Of a stretch of DNA of 64,000 nucleotides, positions 52,185 to 61,400 are shown in pieces. The translations under genes and the position numbers were made by a program. Source of the stretch: Streptomyces roseolilacinus (lineage in GTDB: Bacteria > Actinomycetota > Actinomycetes > Streptomycetales > Streptomycetaceae); NCBI RefSeq assembly GCF_014649335.1, contig NZ_BMSV01000012.1, positions 186,001 to 250,000 on the forward strand. Direction: 5' to 3'. Each line of letters begins with the position of its first letter. Position 1 is the first letter of the stretch. The notes beneath the pieces were generated by a model. The model had not been told where the DNA came from, searched no databases, and was given only the letters and a program-made list of their open reading frames with translations.

Positions 52185-53564
52185 TCACCGCTCGGCGTCC
52201 GCCGGCACGGGCACGCTCGCCTCCCGCTCCTCGTCCCCCTCGGCGAGGTCCCGGTTGCGGGTCTCCCGGGCGCAGACCACGGCGACGACCGTGAGCAGCG
52301 CGGCGGCGATCACGTACAGGGAGATCGGCGTCGAGCTGTCGTACTCGGCGAGCAGCGCGGTCGCGATGAGCGGGGCCGGCGCACCGGCCGCGACGGACGC
52401 GAACTGGGCGCCGATCGACGCGCCCGAGTACCGCATCCGCGTCGCGAACATCTCCGCGAAGAACGCCGCCTGCGGCGCGTACATGGCACCGTGCAGGACG
52501 AGCCCGACCGTCACGGCGAGCAGCAGGTACCCGAAACCGCCCTGGTCGACGAGGGCGAAGAACGGGAACATCCACAGGCCCACGCCGACCGCGCCCACGA
52601 GGTAGACGGGCCGCCGCCCGATGCGGTCGGACAGGGCCCCCCAGCCGGGGATGACGGCGAAGTGCACGGCGGAGGCGATCAGCACGGCGTTGAGCGCGGC
52701 CTGCTTGCCGAGCCCCGCGGAGGTGGTGGCGTACACGAGGATGAAGGCGGTGACGACGTAGTAGCTGATGTTCTCCGCCATGCGGGCGCCCATGGCGATC
52801 AGCACGTCGCGCCAGTGGTGCCGCAGCACGGCGACGAGCGGCGTCCGCTCCGCCTCCGCCTCCGGGGCGGCGGCCCTGCGCGCCTCGGCGCGCTCCAGCG
52901 CGGCCTTGAAGACGGGCGACTCGTCGACGGAGAGCCGTATCCACAGCCCGACCAGGACGAGCACCCCGGACAGCAGGAACGGCACGCGCCACCCCCACGA
53001 CGTGAACGCGGCGTCGGACAGCAGCGCGGTCAGCGCGGCCAGCACCCCGGTCGCGAGCAACTGCCCGGCGGGCGCCCCGGTCTGCGGCCACGACGCCCAG
53101 AACCCGCGCCGCTCGGCGTCCCCGTGCTCCGACACGAGCAGCACGGCCCCGCCCCACTCGCCCCCCAGCGCGAACCCCTGCACCAGCCGCAGCACCGTCA
53201 GCAGCACGGGCGCGGCGCTCCCGATGGACGCGTGGGTCGGCAGCAGCCCGATGGCGAAGGTCGCCCCGCCCATCAGCAGCAGGCTCAGCACGAGCAGCTT
53301 CTTCCGCCCGAGCCGGTCCCCGTAGTGCCCGAACACCAGCGCCCCGAGCGGCCGCGCGGCGAACCCCACGGCGTACGTGAGGAACGACAGCAGCGTCCCG
53401 ACGAGCGGATCCGAGTCGGGGAAGAACAGCGTGTTGAACACGAGGGCCGCGGCGGACCCGTAGAGGAAGAAGTCGTACCACTCGATGGTGGTCCCGATGA
53501 GACTCGCGGCGACGATGCGCTTGAGGCTGGCGGGGGCGGGAGGAGCGCTTGCGGGCGACGACAT
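52185..53564 (-). CDS. MHS-family (shikimate/alpha-ketoglutarate-type) MFS transporter
   Basis: A 459-residue 12-helix transporter of the metabolite:H+ symporter family. IGTTIEWYDFFLYGSAAALVFN is the family's first helix; GRLGRKKLL-type GDRLGRKKLLVLSL is the 2-3 loop; GGEWGGAVLLVSEH is helix 5; SDRIGRRPVYLVG is in the second half. Likely cargo is an organic acid. ATG 53564 follows AGGAAGT. The promoter and the first 31 codons are repeated 10,035 bp downstream (63599). Confidence 0.9.
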   Translation of the reverse strand: MSSPASAPPAPASLKRIVAASLIGTTIEWYDFFLYGSAAALVFNTLFFPDSDPLVGTLLSFLTYAVGFAARPLGALVFGHYGDRLGRKKLLVLSLLLMGGATFAIGLLPTHASIGSAAPVLLTVLRLVQGFALGGEWGGAVLLVSEHGDAERRGFWASWPQTGAPAGQLLATGVLAALTALLSDAAFTSWGWRVPFLLSGVLVLVGLWIRLSVDESPVFKAALERAEARRAAAPEAEAERTPLVAVLRHHWRDVLIAMGARMAENISYYVVTAFILVYATTSAGLGKQAALNAVLIASAVHFAVIPGWGALSDRIGRRPVYLVGAVGVGLWMFPFFALVDQGGFGYLLLAVTVGLVLHGAMYAPQAAFFAEMFATRMRYSGASIGAQFASVAAGAPAPLIATALLAEYDSSTPISLYVIAAALLTVVAVVCARETRNRDLAEGDEEREASVPVPADAER

Positions 53565-53744
53565 CGGCACCACTTCCTGGTGGTCGACGGGGACGTTACG
53601 GTGACGCCACACCGTAGGAACGGGCAGGTCAGAGGCGTATGTGGCGGGACACCATAGTTCTGCGTGCCGATGTGCGCGTGGCCACTATGGAGGCACTTGC
53701 GGGCGGGCGGCCGGAGCCCTTCGAGAGCTCGGGGCGGCCCTGAA
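53472..53744. repeat. Left 273-bp direct repeat bounding the island
   Basis: This segment (MHS codons 1-31 plus about 180 bp upstream) recurs at 63507-63779 with one mismatch seen (G for A in TTGAGRCTGG). Identity stops sharply at both ends. The distance is exactly 10,035 bp. Confidence 0.95.
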
Positions 53745-53801
53745 GGGGGCTGTCTGAGTTGCACCGTTCGAGCGCGATTTGGCGGTGCTGTGCTGACTCC
53801 C

Positions 53802-53821
53802 GTGCTGGTTCGGTGCTGACT
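53802..53821. repeat. 20-bp direct repeat, left copy (right copy 63434-63453)
   Basis: GTGCTGGTTCGG then T or C then GCTGACT; 19 of 20 bases match at 63434. The left copy abuts the IS5 end and the right copy lies 54 bp before the right 273-bp repeat. Confidence 0.7.
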
Positions 53822-54684
53822 AAGACGTCGTTTCTAATGGTGTGATCGCTCGTTGAGCCGAACATGACGGATCTGATCGAGCGGCTGGCCCCAGACGAGT
53901 TGTGGACGCTGTTTCGGCGGGTGGTCCCACCGACGGAGGTCATACGCCCGCAGGGCGGCGGCCGCCGACGAGCCGGGGACCGCGAGTGCTTGGCGGCGAT
54001 CATCTTCGTGGCCACCTCGGGCTGCACCTGGCGGCAATTGCCGCCGGTGTTCGGGCCGGCTTGGCCCACCGTCTACCGGCGCTTCGCCCAGTGGAGCCGA
54101 GAGCGGGTGTGGGCCAGGCTGCACTGGGTGCTCCTCGACGAACTCGGCGCTCGGGGCGAGCTGGACTGGTCGCGGTGCGCCATCGACTCCGTCAGCGTCC
54201 GGGCGGCAAAAGGGGGCCACTGACCGGACCGAATCCGACCGACCGCGGCAAGAGCGGATCGAAAATCCATCTGATCACAGACCGCAACGGACTGCCCCTG
54301 TCGCTGGGCATCTCCGGCGTCAACACCCACGACAGCCTCGGCCTGCAACCGCTCGTGCGCGGAATCCCGTCCATCCGCTCCCGCCGCGGACCGCGCCGCC
54401 GACGCCCGGCCAAGCTCCACGCAGACAAGGGCTACGACTACGACCACCTGCGCCGATGGCTGCGCAGGAGAGGCATCCGGCACCGCATCGCCCGCAAAGG
54501 CATCGAGTCCTCCACCCGGCTGGGCCGACACCGCTGGGTCGTCGAGAGAACGGTCTCCTGGCTGGCCGGATGCCGAAGGCTGCACCGCCGCTACGAGCGA
54601 AAGGCCGAGCACTTCCTGGCCTTCGTCGGCATCGCCACAGCCCTCATCAGCTACCGCCGACTCACCAACTGAAACGACGTCTTA
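53821..54684 (+). mobile_element. Intact IS5-type insertion sequence
   Basis: Inverted repeats TAAGACGTCGTTTC (53821-53834) and its complement (54671-54684) bound about 860 bp containing a transposase. The outermost TA is shared and may be the 2-bp target duplication; then the element is 53823-54682. Confidence 0.92.
53864..54672 (+). CDS. IS5-family transposase made by -1 frameshift
   Basis: Frame 1 (53864-54223, 119 aa) has DUF4096-type HTH (APDELWTLFRRVVPPTEVIRPQGGGRRRAGDR) and DSVSVRAAK with the first DDE Asp. It stops at TGA 54221-54223. Frame 2, one base back, continues RGPLTGPNPTDRGKSGSKIHLITDRNG, ADKGYD (second Asp) and WVVERTVSWL (Glu), to 54672. The join is at AAAAGGGGG (54208-54216), a typical slip string, so the fusion protein is probably made by programmed frameshifting. 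It appears intact. Confidence 0.85.
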
Positions 54685-55083
54685 CTCGGGCAACACAAAT
54701 GTCACGGCATGAACGTCCAGGCTCTCACCGATCCCTTCGGGCGGCTGCTGTGGGCCTCACCGGCCCTGCCTGGATCGACCCACGACCTGACCGCCGCCCG
54801 CACCCACGGCATCGTCGACGCGCTCACCGACGCCGACCTCGAGTGCTTGGCTGACAAGGCGTATCAAGGTGCCGGTGGTTCTATCCGAGTACCCTTCCGC
54901 GGCCGTCGCCTCAAGTGGTGGCAGCATCGGCACAACAGCACCCACGCCAAGTTCCGCTACCTCGGCGAGCAGGCCATGGCCACCCCGAAGGGCTGGCGCC
55001 TCCTGTGAAAGCCCCGCTGCAGCACCAACCGCATCACCGCGATCATCCAGGCCGTCCTTGCCCCTCACCACGCCTCGGCGTGA
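54685..55083 (+). pseudogene. 3' fragment of a second IS transposase
   Basis: The frame HKCHGMNVQALTDPFGRLLWASPALPGSTHDLTAARTHGI followed by ADKAYQGAGG and NSTHAKFRYLGEQAMATPKGWRLL is the C-terminal half of an IS5-group DDE transposase. The N-terminal half is missing because the intact IS lies immediately before it. A premature TGA (55006-55008) follows WRLL, and the frame then continues KPRCSTNRITAIIQAVL. Confidence 0.8.
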
Positions 55084-55097
55084 GGCTGGAAAAGGCT

Positions 55098-55990
55098 CAG
55101 TGAGCATTTTCAGCGTTGGCGCTCCAGGGCGAGGACGGCTGCGGCGATGGCCGTCATGCGGTTGGGGCTACAGCGGGCTTTGCGGAAGATGCGCCAGGAC
55201 TTGAGCCGCGCGACGCTTCGTTCGACCGGCGCTCGCGCCGCTGACAAGGCCCGGTTGATCGCCTGCTCGGCCGTAGTGAGGTCCTGGTTCGGGAGCCGTC
55301 TGATCGGTGTGATTACCCAGGGGCCGGCCCCGGTGCAGGCACGGTCGGCGAGGACGGGGACGCCCTGGCGTTCGCAGATCCGGATGATGCGGTGGGCGCG
55401 GGCGGCGGTCAGGTCGTGCGTGCGGCCGGGCAGGGCGGGTGAGATCCACAGCAGGTTGCCCGCGAGATCGGCTACGACCTGCACGTTCATAGCGTGACAG
55501 CGGTGCTTCTGGGAGAAGTCCGCCAGGTTGTCGCCGACACGGTCACACTCGGCGAGCGTCCCGTCGAACAGGACGTAATCCGGATCGGCCTCGCGCAGGA
55601 CCCGCAGGAGGCCCGGCGCCCGGCCGGACAGGTGCTGGACGACGGCTTGGACGTAAGCGTGGGCGGTGCCGACGGATATGCCGAAGCCGGCGGCGATCTG
55701 CGCGAGCGTGTCGTGCCGGCGAAGGTAGACCAGGCCTACCAGGGCACGCTGGTGGGGCGGCAGCTTGCAGCGGCGGCCACCCTCGCGAGTGACGATGAGC
55801 ATGGATACCCACTCGACCAGAGTGTGAGGCAGGTCGAGTGCGGCAGGATGGGGCACCAACAGGGGTCCTGGGCCAATGGGTTGAGACTTCGAACACCTCT
55901 CTCAACGGCGCGAGAGCCCTGTGCGTTGCGGTCCTCATCCTGACTCGGCCTGGGTCACTCGATCAGTGGCCACTCTGAAAGAGCTCAGTG
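55098..55990 (-). mobile_element. Second complete IS (IS5 group)
   Basis: Imperfect ends CAGTGAGCATTTTCAG (55098-55113) and the complement of 55975-55990 match at 13 of 16 positions. They enclose one transposase gene. The left end shares GCTCAGTGAGC with the relic before it. Confidence 0.7.
55110..55856 (-). CDS. IS5-group transposase
   Basis: A 248-residue single-frame transposase. HTH: KLPPHQRALVGLVYLRRHDTLAQIAAGFGISVGTAHAYVQAV. DDE: DGTLAECDRV (first Asp), VPVLADRACTGAGPW (second Asp) and APVERSVARLKSW (Glu). In related copies the second block reads LADLAYQGAGP; here it is ADRACTGAGP, which keeps the Asp. GTG 55856; TTG 55859 is alternative. The stop lies in the inverted repeat. Confidence 0.88.
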   Translation of the reverse strand: MPHPAALDLPHTLVEWVSMLIVTREGGRRCKLPPHQRALVGLVYLRRHDTLAQIAAGFGISVGTAHAYVQAVVQHLSGRAPGLLRVLREADPDYVLFDGTLAECDRVGDNLADFSQKHRCHAMNVQVVADLAGNLLWISPALPGRTHDLTAARAHRIIRICERQGVPVLADRACTGAGPWVITPIRRLPNQDLTTAEQAINRALSAARAPVERSVARLKSWRIFRKARCSPNRMTAIAAAVLALERQR

Positions 55991-56001
55991 ATTCAGGCAA
56001 G

Positions 56002-56033
56002 TGTGGGGGTAGGCGGGACACCGTACCCCCACA
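56002..56033 (-). terminator. Terminator of the protease-like gene
   Basis: TGTGGGGGTA (56002-56011) pairs with 56024-56033 around 12 nt, just after the leftward gene ending at 56053. Confidence 0.7.
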
Positions 56034-56052
56034 TACACGTCACTGACGCGGT

Positions 56053-57645
56053 TTAGTTTGCTGAGGCGGTGGTTGGCCACATCAGGCGGCCGGGGGCGAG
56101 GGCTCCGCTGGCATCGCCGGCGTACCAGTACAGCCCTCCAGCGTTAACTCGGCCAAGGAGGTCGCCCTTGCGGTCACCATTGACATCGCCAGCAAGGACG
56201 GTCTTCATTCCAGACCAGCTGGTGTCGTGCCACAGAAGACGGGCTGCGCCCAGCTTGCGTTCGGCATTGCCCGGGTAAAGGTGGAGCTTGCCGTCTTGAG
56301 CCACAGCGATGACATCGTCGTAGATGTCGCCGTTCATGTCGCCAGCAGCGATGAGGCGCTTGTTCCAGGTCTTGTCCGGCCACAGCGTGACCCGCCCACC
56401 GGTCAAAGCACCGCTAGCCTGACTCGGATAGCCGAGGAGAGAACCATCGGCCGCCTGCACGATGATGCCGTCTCGGCCTGTCCCGTCCACCTTGTATCGA
56501 TCCATGGGGCGCGAGCTGTCCCAGGTGTTGTCGCTCCACATCGACCGAGCGGCGCCGAGCTTGGTGTCGTGTCCCGTCCCTGGGTATAGCAGGAGTGCAC
56601 CAAGCGGCGAGATAGCCGCGATGTCAGCCTTCCCGTCTCCATTGAAGTCGCCGCCCACGATCTTGGTGACACGACCCCAGCCCTTGTCGTGCCAGAGTTC
56701 ACGGCCGTACTGCAGGGCACCATCGGCGCGCCCATAGAACGCGTGGAGGGAGCCGTCGGTAAGTACCGTAGCGATGTCCTGGCGGCCATCACTGTTGAAG
56801 TCGGCCACAGTCATGACGTCACTGACTTGCTGCACCAACGGAGCCAGTCGCAGCTGCTGGATCCATGGGGCGACATCGTCTACTCGGGTCGACAGTGCTC
56901 CTGTGCGGGTCTCTGTCTCGCCGAGGCAGCCGCCCTGCCAGGAGCGGACGTTAATCCCCACGATTTCAAATGCGCTGTCCTTCGGACGGAGGAGGGGGCC
57001 GCCGGTGTCACCCTTGCAGATGGCGTCGCTCGAGGTCCTGCCAGTGATACTGATGGTTGTGCTTGAGACCGCCTCTGCGCTGAAGGTCGCGGTGTGGAGC
57101 TTGCGAGGGATCCACTCGCTTTGAGTGCGACCATACCCGGCTGCCCCAAGAATGTCGCCGGCCGCAGGCGGCGTGGTGCTGAGCGGAACCGGGCTGATGG
57201 CGCTGGTGGGCGTGGCGAGCCGAGCCATGACTAGGTCGCGCCCCGGGTGGGGGACGAGCTGGGGGATCTCGGTGACGTGGCCAGCAGTGGTGGTCAAGTC
57301 TTGACGGCCGATGGTTGCGACTGCCTTGAGAGCCGGGCTGCCCGGGGCAAGGGTGCCTTCTCCGCCAGTGAAGCAGGAGGCTGCCGTCAAGACCCACTGG
57401 CTGTCGACGAGAGCACCGGAGCAGGCACGTACGGCGTCGCCCTCACCGATCTGTATCTTCGCGGTGAAGGCATAAGTGTCACCGGTGACCGTAGTGCCAC
57501 TAACAGCGTGCACGGAGGTGCCGCCCAGGGCAACGGGCGTGATGACGGCGATTGCAGTGAACGAGCCCAGCCAGGCGGAGTAGCGCCGGTGTGCACGAGT
57601 AGTGCCGGGCAAGTGCGTGACATTACGGGGGGTTAGTGTAGGCAC
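56053..57645 (-). CDS. Secreted trypsin-fold protein with FG-GAP/VCBS repeats, catalytic residues replaced
   Basis: A 530-residue exported protein. A signal segment (about 22-45) precedes an S1-peptidase domain: VLTAASCF places Ser90 where the catalytic His should be, GRDLVMARL keeps the Asp (137), and CKGDTGGPLLR places Thr214 for the nucleophilic Ser. So the domain is probably a non-cleaving binding module. The C-terminal half has about five FG-GAP turns (DFNSDGRQDIATV, DFNGDGKADIAAI, DMNGDIYDDVIAV) that would bind calcium and form a beta-propeller. GTG 57645 follows AAGGAACCCCC. It lies 27 bp after the small secreted gene. The relatives I recall in Streptomyces have similar substitutions. 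Confidence 0.87.
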   Translation of the reverse strand: MPTLTPRNVTHLPGTTRAHRRYSAWLGSFTAIAVITPVALGGTSVHAVSGTTVTGDTYAFTAKIQIGEGDAVRACSGALVDSQWVLTAASCFTGGEGTLAPGSPALKAVATIGRQDLTTTAGHVTEIPQLVPHPGRDLVMARLATPTSAISPVPLSTTPPAAGDILGAAGYGRTQSEWIPRKLHTATFSAEAVSSTTISITGRTSSDAICKGDTGGPLLRPKDSAFEIVGINVRSWQGGCLGETETRTGALSTRVDDVAPWIQQLRLAPLVQQVSDVMTVADFNSDGRQDIATVLTDGSLHAFYGRADGALQYGRELWHDKGWGRVTKIVGGDFNGDGKADIAAISPLGALLLYPGTGHDTKLGAARSMWSDNTWDSSRPMDRYKVDGTGRDGIIVQAADGSLLGYPSQASGALTGGRVTLWPDKTWNKRLIAAGDMNGDIYDDVIAVAQDGKLHLYPGNAERKLGAARLLWHDTSWSGMKTVLAGDVNGDRKGDLLGRVNAGGLYWYAGDASGALAPGRLMWPTTASAN

Positions 57646-57672
57646 GGGGGTTCCTTAACTCAATTGTAATCG

Positions 57673-58182
57673 TCAGCCGGTGACACGGATTTCGACAAGC
57701 ACCGAGCGAAGGCCGATGTCACCCGTTTCACCAACTGGCTGATAATGGTTGGCCGGCACATCGACGACCGTCTCCGCGCCTGCTGCGGTGAGGGTCGCCT
57801 GCACGGGGTGATTCTCGGTCCACACCCCCCAGGCGTCGGGCAATTCCAGTGTGAGGTAGCCCGACTGTGCGGTGGCGTTGAAGCAATAACCCCCGTTATC
57901 GAGACGCGACTCGATCTTGATGTTCCATGCCTGTACGCACGGCACCAGTGTTATGTTGCCGTCCCCACGCTTCAGCGTTATGCCGCGTTCCTGGAGGATG
58001 CGGGAGGCGCCTGGGTAGGTGTAACCCTCCAGCGCCAACGGCATATCGGCGGCGGATTCTGCTGAGGGGGTGCTCGGTGCCACCGCCTGCGCGCCGGTCG
58101 TCAAAGTCACGGCTCCAAGTGATGTCGCCAGAAGCCCTGAAGCCGCCAGTAGGAGCGCCTTGCAGGCACGTGACATCGCCAT
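57673..58182 (-). CDS. Small secreted protein, partner of the protease-like gene
   Basis: A 169-residue protein. A signal peptide (MAMSRACKALLLAASGLLATSLGAV..., cleavage near TGAQA) leads to a mature domain beginning with DMPLALEGYTYPGASRILQERGITLKRGDGNITLVPC and two Cys (around 94 and 114) that may form a disulfide. ATG 58182 follows GAGGAGGACACAC. No enzyme motif. Similar secreted proteins are, as I recall, encoded beside FG-GAP pseudoproteases. The pair is an operon, divergent from the ALF protein. Confidence 0.75.
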   Translation of the reverse strand: MAMSRACKALLLAASGLLATSLGAVTLTTGAQAVAPSTPSAESAADMPLALEGYTYPGASRILQERGITLKRGDGNITLVPCVQAWNIKIESRLDNGGYCFNATAQSGYLTLELPDAWGVWTENHPVQATLTAAGAETVVDVPANHYQPVGETGDIGLRSVLVEIRVTG

Positions 58183-58447
58183 GTGTGTCCTCCTCGTGAA
58201 GATGGTCAGCGGAGTGACCCCATCCGCTCGATGAAAGTAAAGCACATGTAAGGTTTCCGTGAACGTGGCGTCAGATGACGTGCGCCAGAGGGGTGTAGGC
58301 AGATAGGCGCATCAAGCCGCACCCATATGTCCGTATTTGCTTCCGCTTCGCTCCATCCTGAGCTCGGTATCGCCACAGATGCCAGCTTCGGATGGTGTGT
58401 ATGCGGCATGCGCATGCCCGAGTGGGCAGCAGATGGAGGAACGGCTC
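58183..58447. promoter_or_regulatory. Divergent promoter region of the secreted genes
   Basis: 265 bp separating the leftward secreted operon and the rightward ALF gene. It is clearly less GC-rich than its surroundings. No dyad stands out; both starts have strong ribosome sites (GAGGAGG and GGAGGA). Confidence 0.45.
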
Positions 58448-61400
58448 GTGTATCGAGTCTCAAGCGTCCTACGTGTAGGTCGCAGACAAGCAGGCAGGCG
58501 CAGAAAGGCCAGCCTGCGTCGTACCCTCACCGTGGGCCTGTCCGCGGTCATGGTGACGGGCCTTCTGGGAACGCCGCCCGCCTCGGCAACATTTGACGAT
58601 GAGTTCACCCAAGTATCCCCTCGGTCCTTGGCGGTCGACTCGTGGAGACAAGGTGGAGTCGGAGTTCGAGAGGCAGCCGAGCGGGCGCTCCTTGGGACCG
58701 ATGAGGACGTGCAAAGGTTCCTCGCCGATAAGGAATCACTTCAGCTGGCGGACGACCGCGTAGATGCCAGTCGCATCTTGAACATGGGCGGTCCGGCGGT
58801 GCGCGCCGCAGCCAGGCAAGCTCTGCAGGGCACACCGGAGCAGCTGCAGTCCTTTCTAGAGAACGGATGGAAGGTCCCCTACCAGCAAGACCGGCGCGTC
58901 GAGGTATCCCGAATTATCAACCTCGGCGGCGTCGGGGTGCAGGACGCCGGAAAGGCAGCGCTCAGCGGCACACCCGACGATGTGGAGAAGTTCCTCGACT
59001 CGGATCAATACGTCGCACGCGAAGCCGATGACCGCGTCCAGACATCGAAGATCTATAATTCAGGCGGCCCGAACGTGAAGGCCGCCGCCAAGCTGGCGCT
59101 TCAGGGCACCTATCACGACGTGGTCGAATTCCTCGAGGTGGGCCAGTTCGTCGCCCGCAATCGGGACCAGGAACACTCGACAATCGCGCAGCTTACTGCC
59201 CAAGCCAAGCAAGCAGGAAAGCAGGCCGAGGATGCAACAAAGTCTGCGCAGGAAGCCTCTCAGCGGGCAATCGCGGCCGCCGAACTAGCCAAGCAGGCTG
59301 CGCAGAAAGCCGCCGCCGAGACCCAGGCCGCTAAGGAAGATGCCGCCCGCGCCGCGGTGAAGGCAAAGCAGGCGGCCAGCGCCGCCAGGGCCGCCGCCGA
59401 CGCCGCGCAAACCGCCATCAACGCGGCCAGCGCGGCCAACCGGTCGGCGCGCCTCGCCGCCCTGGCGGCCGCGCAGACCGCGAGCGCAGCCGCAGCCGCC
59501 GCTGATGCGGCCAACCGTGCCTACAACGCCGCGATCGCCGCAGGCAAGGACAAGGACCAGGCAGCAAGCGCCGCTACCCAGGCCAAGGCCGCACGCGCTG
59601 CCGCCAACCTCGCCACCCAAGCAGGAGTTGCCGCAGAGCAGGCTGCTCACGCCTCCCTTGCGGCCGCAACAGCCGCAGCAGCGTCCCGCAGCGCGAGCGG
59701 CCACGCCGATCTGGCCGCCGATGCAGCCGACGAGGCAGCCGGTTACGCCGACGCAGCCGGAGTCTCCTCCGCGGAGGCCAGGGCAGCGGCCGCAGAGACC
59801 CGTCGACACGCGAACGAAGCTGACAGGGCCGCCACCGCCGCCGAGAACCTGGCTCGTAAGTCTGCTGCCGCCGCCCTGGAAGCACGTGACGCAGCAAACT
59901 CCGCCGCAGCGCACGCGAACAATGCCGCAGCCGCCGCCGAGGAGGCAGCCGCCCACGCCGGACAAGCAGCGAACTACGCCGTGCAGGCGACCAAGCAGGC
60001 CAACGCGGCAAAGCTCGCCGCTGACGCAGCGACAGCAGCCGTCGCCACCGCGCAGAAGACATTCGATATCGCCCGGGAGACGGAGGCCGAGGACCTGGCT
60101 ACCCGTACTGCGGCCGCCATCGAGCACGCGCGGTCACAGAAAACCGCCACGGAGAGCTTCACCGAGCTTGCCGCTAGCACCGTGGTAGAGGGCAAGGCGA
60201 TCGAGGATGACACCAGGGCCTTGGCCGCCGAGGCAGCCAAGCCGGCCACGGACGTTTCAGCCCTGGCTACCAAGGGCCGTGCGGTGGCGCTCCGCGCATT
60301 CAAGTACTTCGGGTCCTGGCGCCAGGAAGCGGCCGCACAGGCCCTTGCCGGGACCGATGCGGAGGTCCTCGCCTACCTCCGGACAGGTTCGCAGGAGGCA
60401 CAGCTGGCCGAGGTCCGCCAGCAAGTCGTCAACCTCGCTTCCGCCAGCCCGTACCCTTCCGTGCGGACCGCTGCAGCTGAAGCTTTGACGGTCGGTGACG
60501 AGCAGTCCTTCTATGCCGCTGGCCAGTACACGGTCGGCCTCGCCGACTACCGCGTGAAGGTCTCACAGATCCACAACACCGGCGGCACAAGTGTTCGAGA
60601 AGCAGCCGAAGCAGTCCTCGCGGAGGGTAGTCCCCAGGAACTGCTGGCTTTCATCAACTCGGGTCAGTACATCGCCCAGCACGCGGACGAGCGGGTCACA
60701 GCGAGCCAGCTAGTCAATAGCGGCACGCCCGAGGTGAAATCAGCGGCCCTCACCGCCCTGAGCGGGCCAGTTGACCGGCTGCACGACTTTGTTCGCACCG
60801 GCCGGTACATGGCTGAACGCAAGGACAGTCTGGCCGCAACGCACATCGCCCAGGTACAGCGACTCATCGCTGAAGGCGGGCTCATTGCCGCAAAGGCTCA
60901 TCAGAACCGATGGCTCGCCGCGAAGGCGGCTGCCGAAGCCAACCAGGCCGCTGCCGAAGCTGACGTAGCGGCCGCTGAAGCCCTCAAGAGCGCAGACCTC
61001 GCCTCTACTTACGCAACCCAGGCCGACGCAGCCGCAGACCGGGCCGCGGCCAGTGCCGCCAAGGCCGCACAATCCGCCGCCACCGCTCGAAGCGCGGCTC
61101 ACAGGGCAGCCCAGGACGCAGTCGCTGCCGAGGAAAGCGCCGCTCAGGCCGAGTTCTCGGCCCGCTACGCCCGTTCCTCTGCGGTCAGCGCCAAGGAGGC
61201 CGCGGACGAAGCGCGCGCCTCAGCCCTCGCCGCAGGCAAAAGCGTTCAGGAAGCCGAAGCTGCCGCTTCCAGCGCCTGGAACCACGTTGTCCAGCTTCGG
61301 GAAGCTGCGGAAGCCGCAGCACGGCGCGCGGCGGAGGAGCAGCGCGAGCAGGCAAGAGAAAAGGAACCCACCAAGCCGCCTTGCTACCTGCACCCGACCC

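Noticed and set aside
56053..57645. Calling this an active serine protease
   Set aside because: The His and Ser of the triad are Ser and Thr, so activity should not be assumed.
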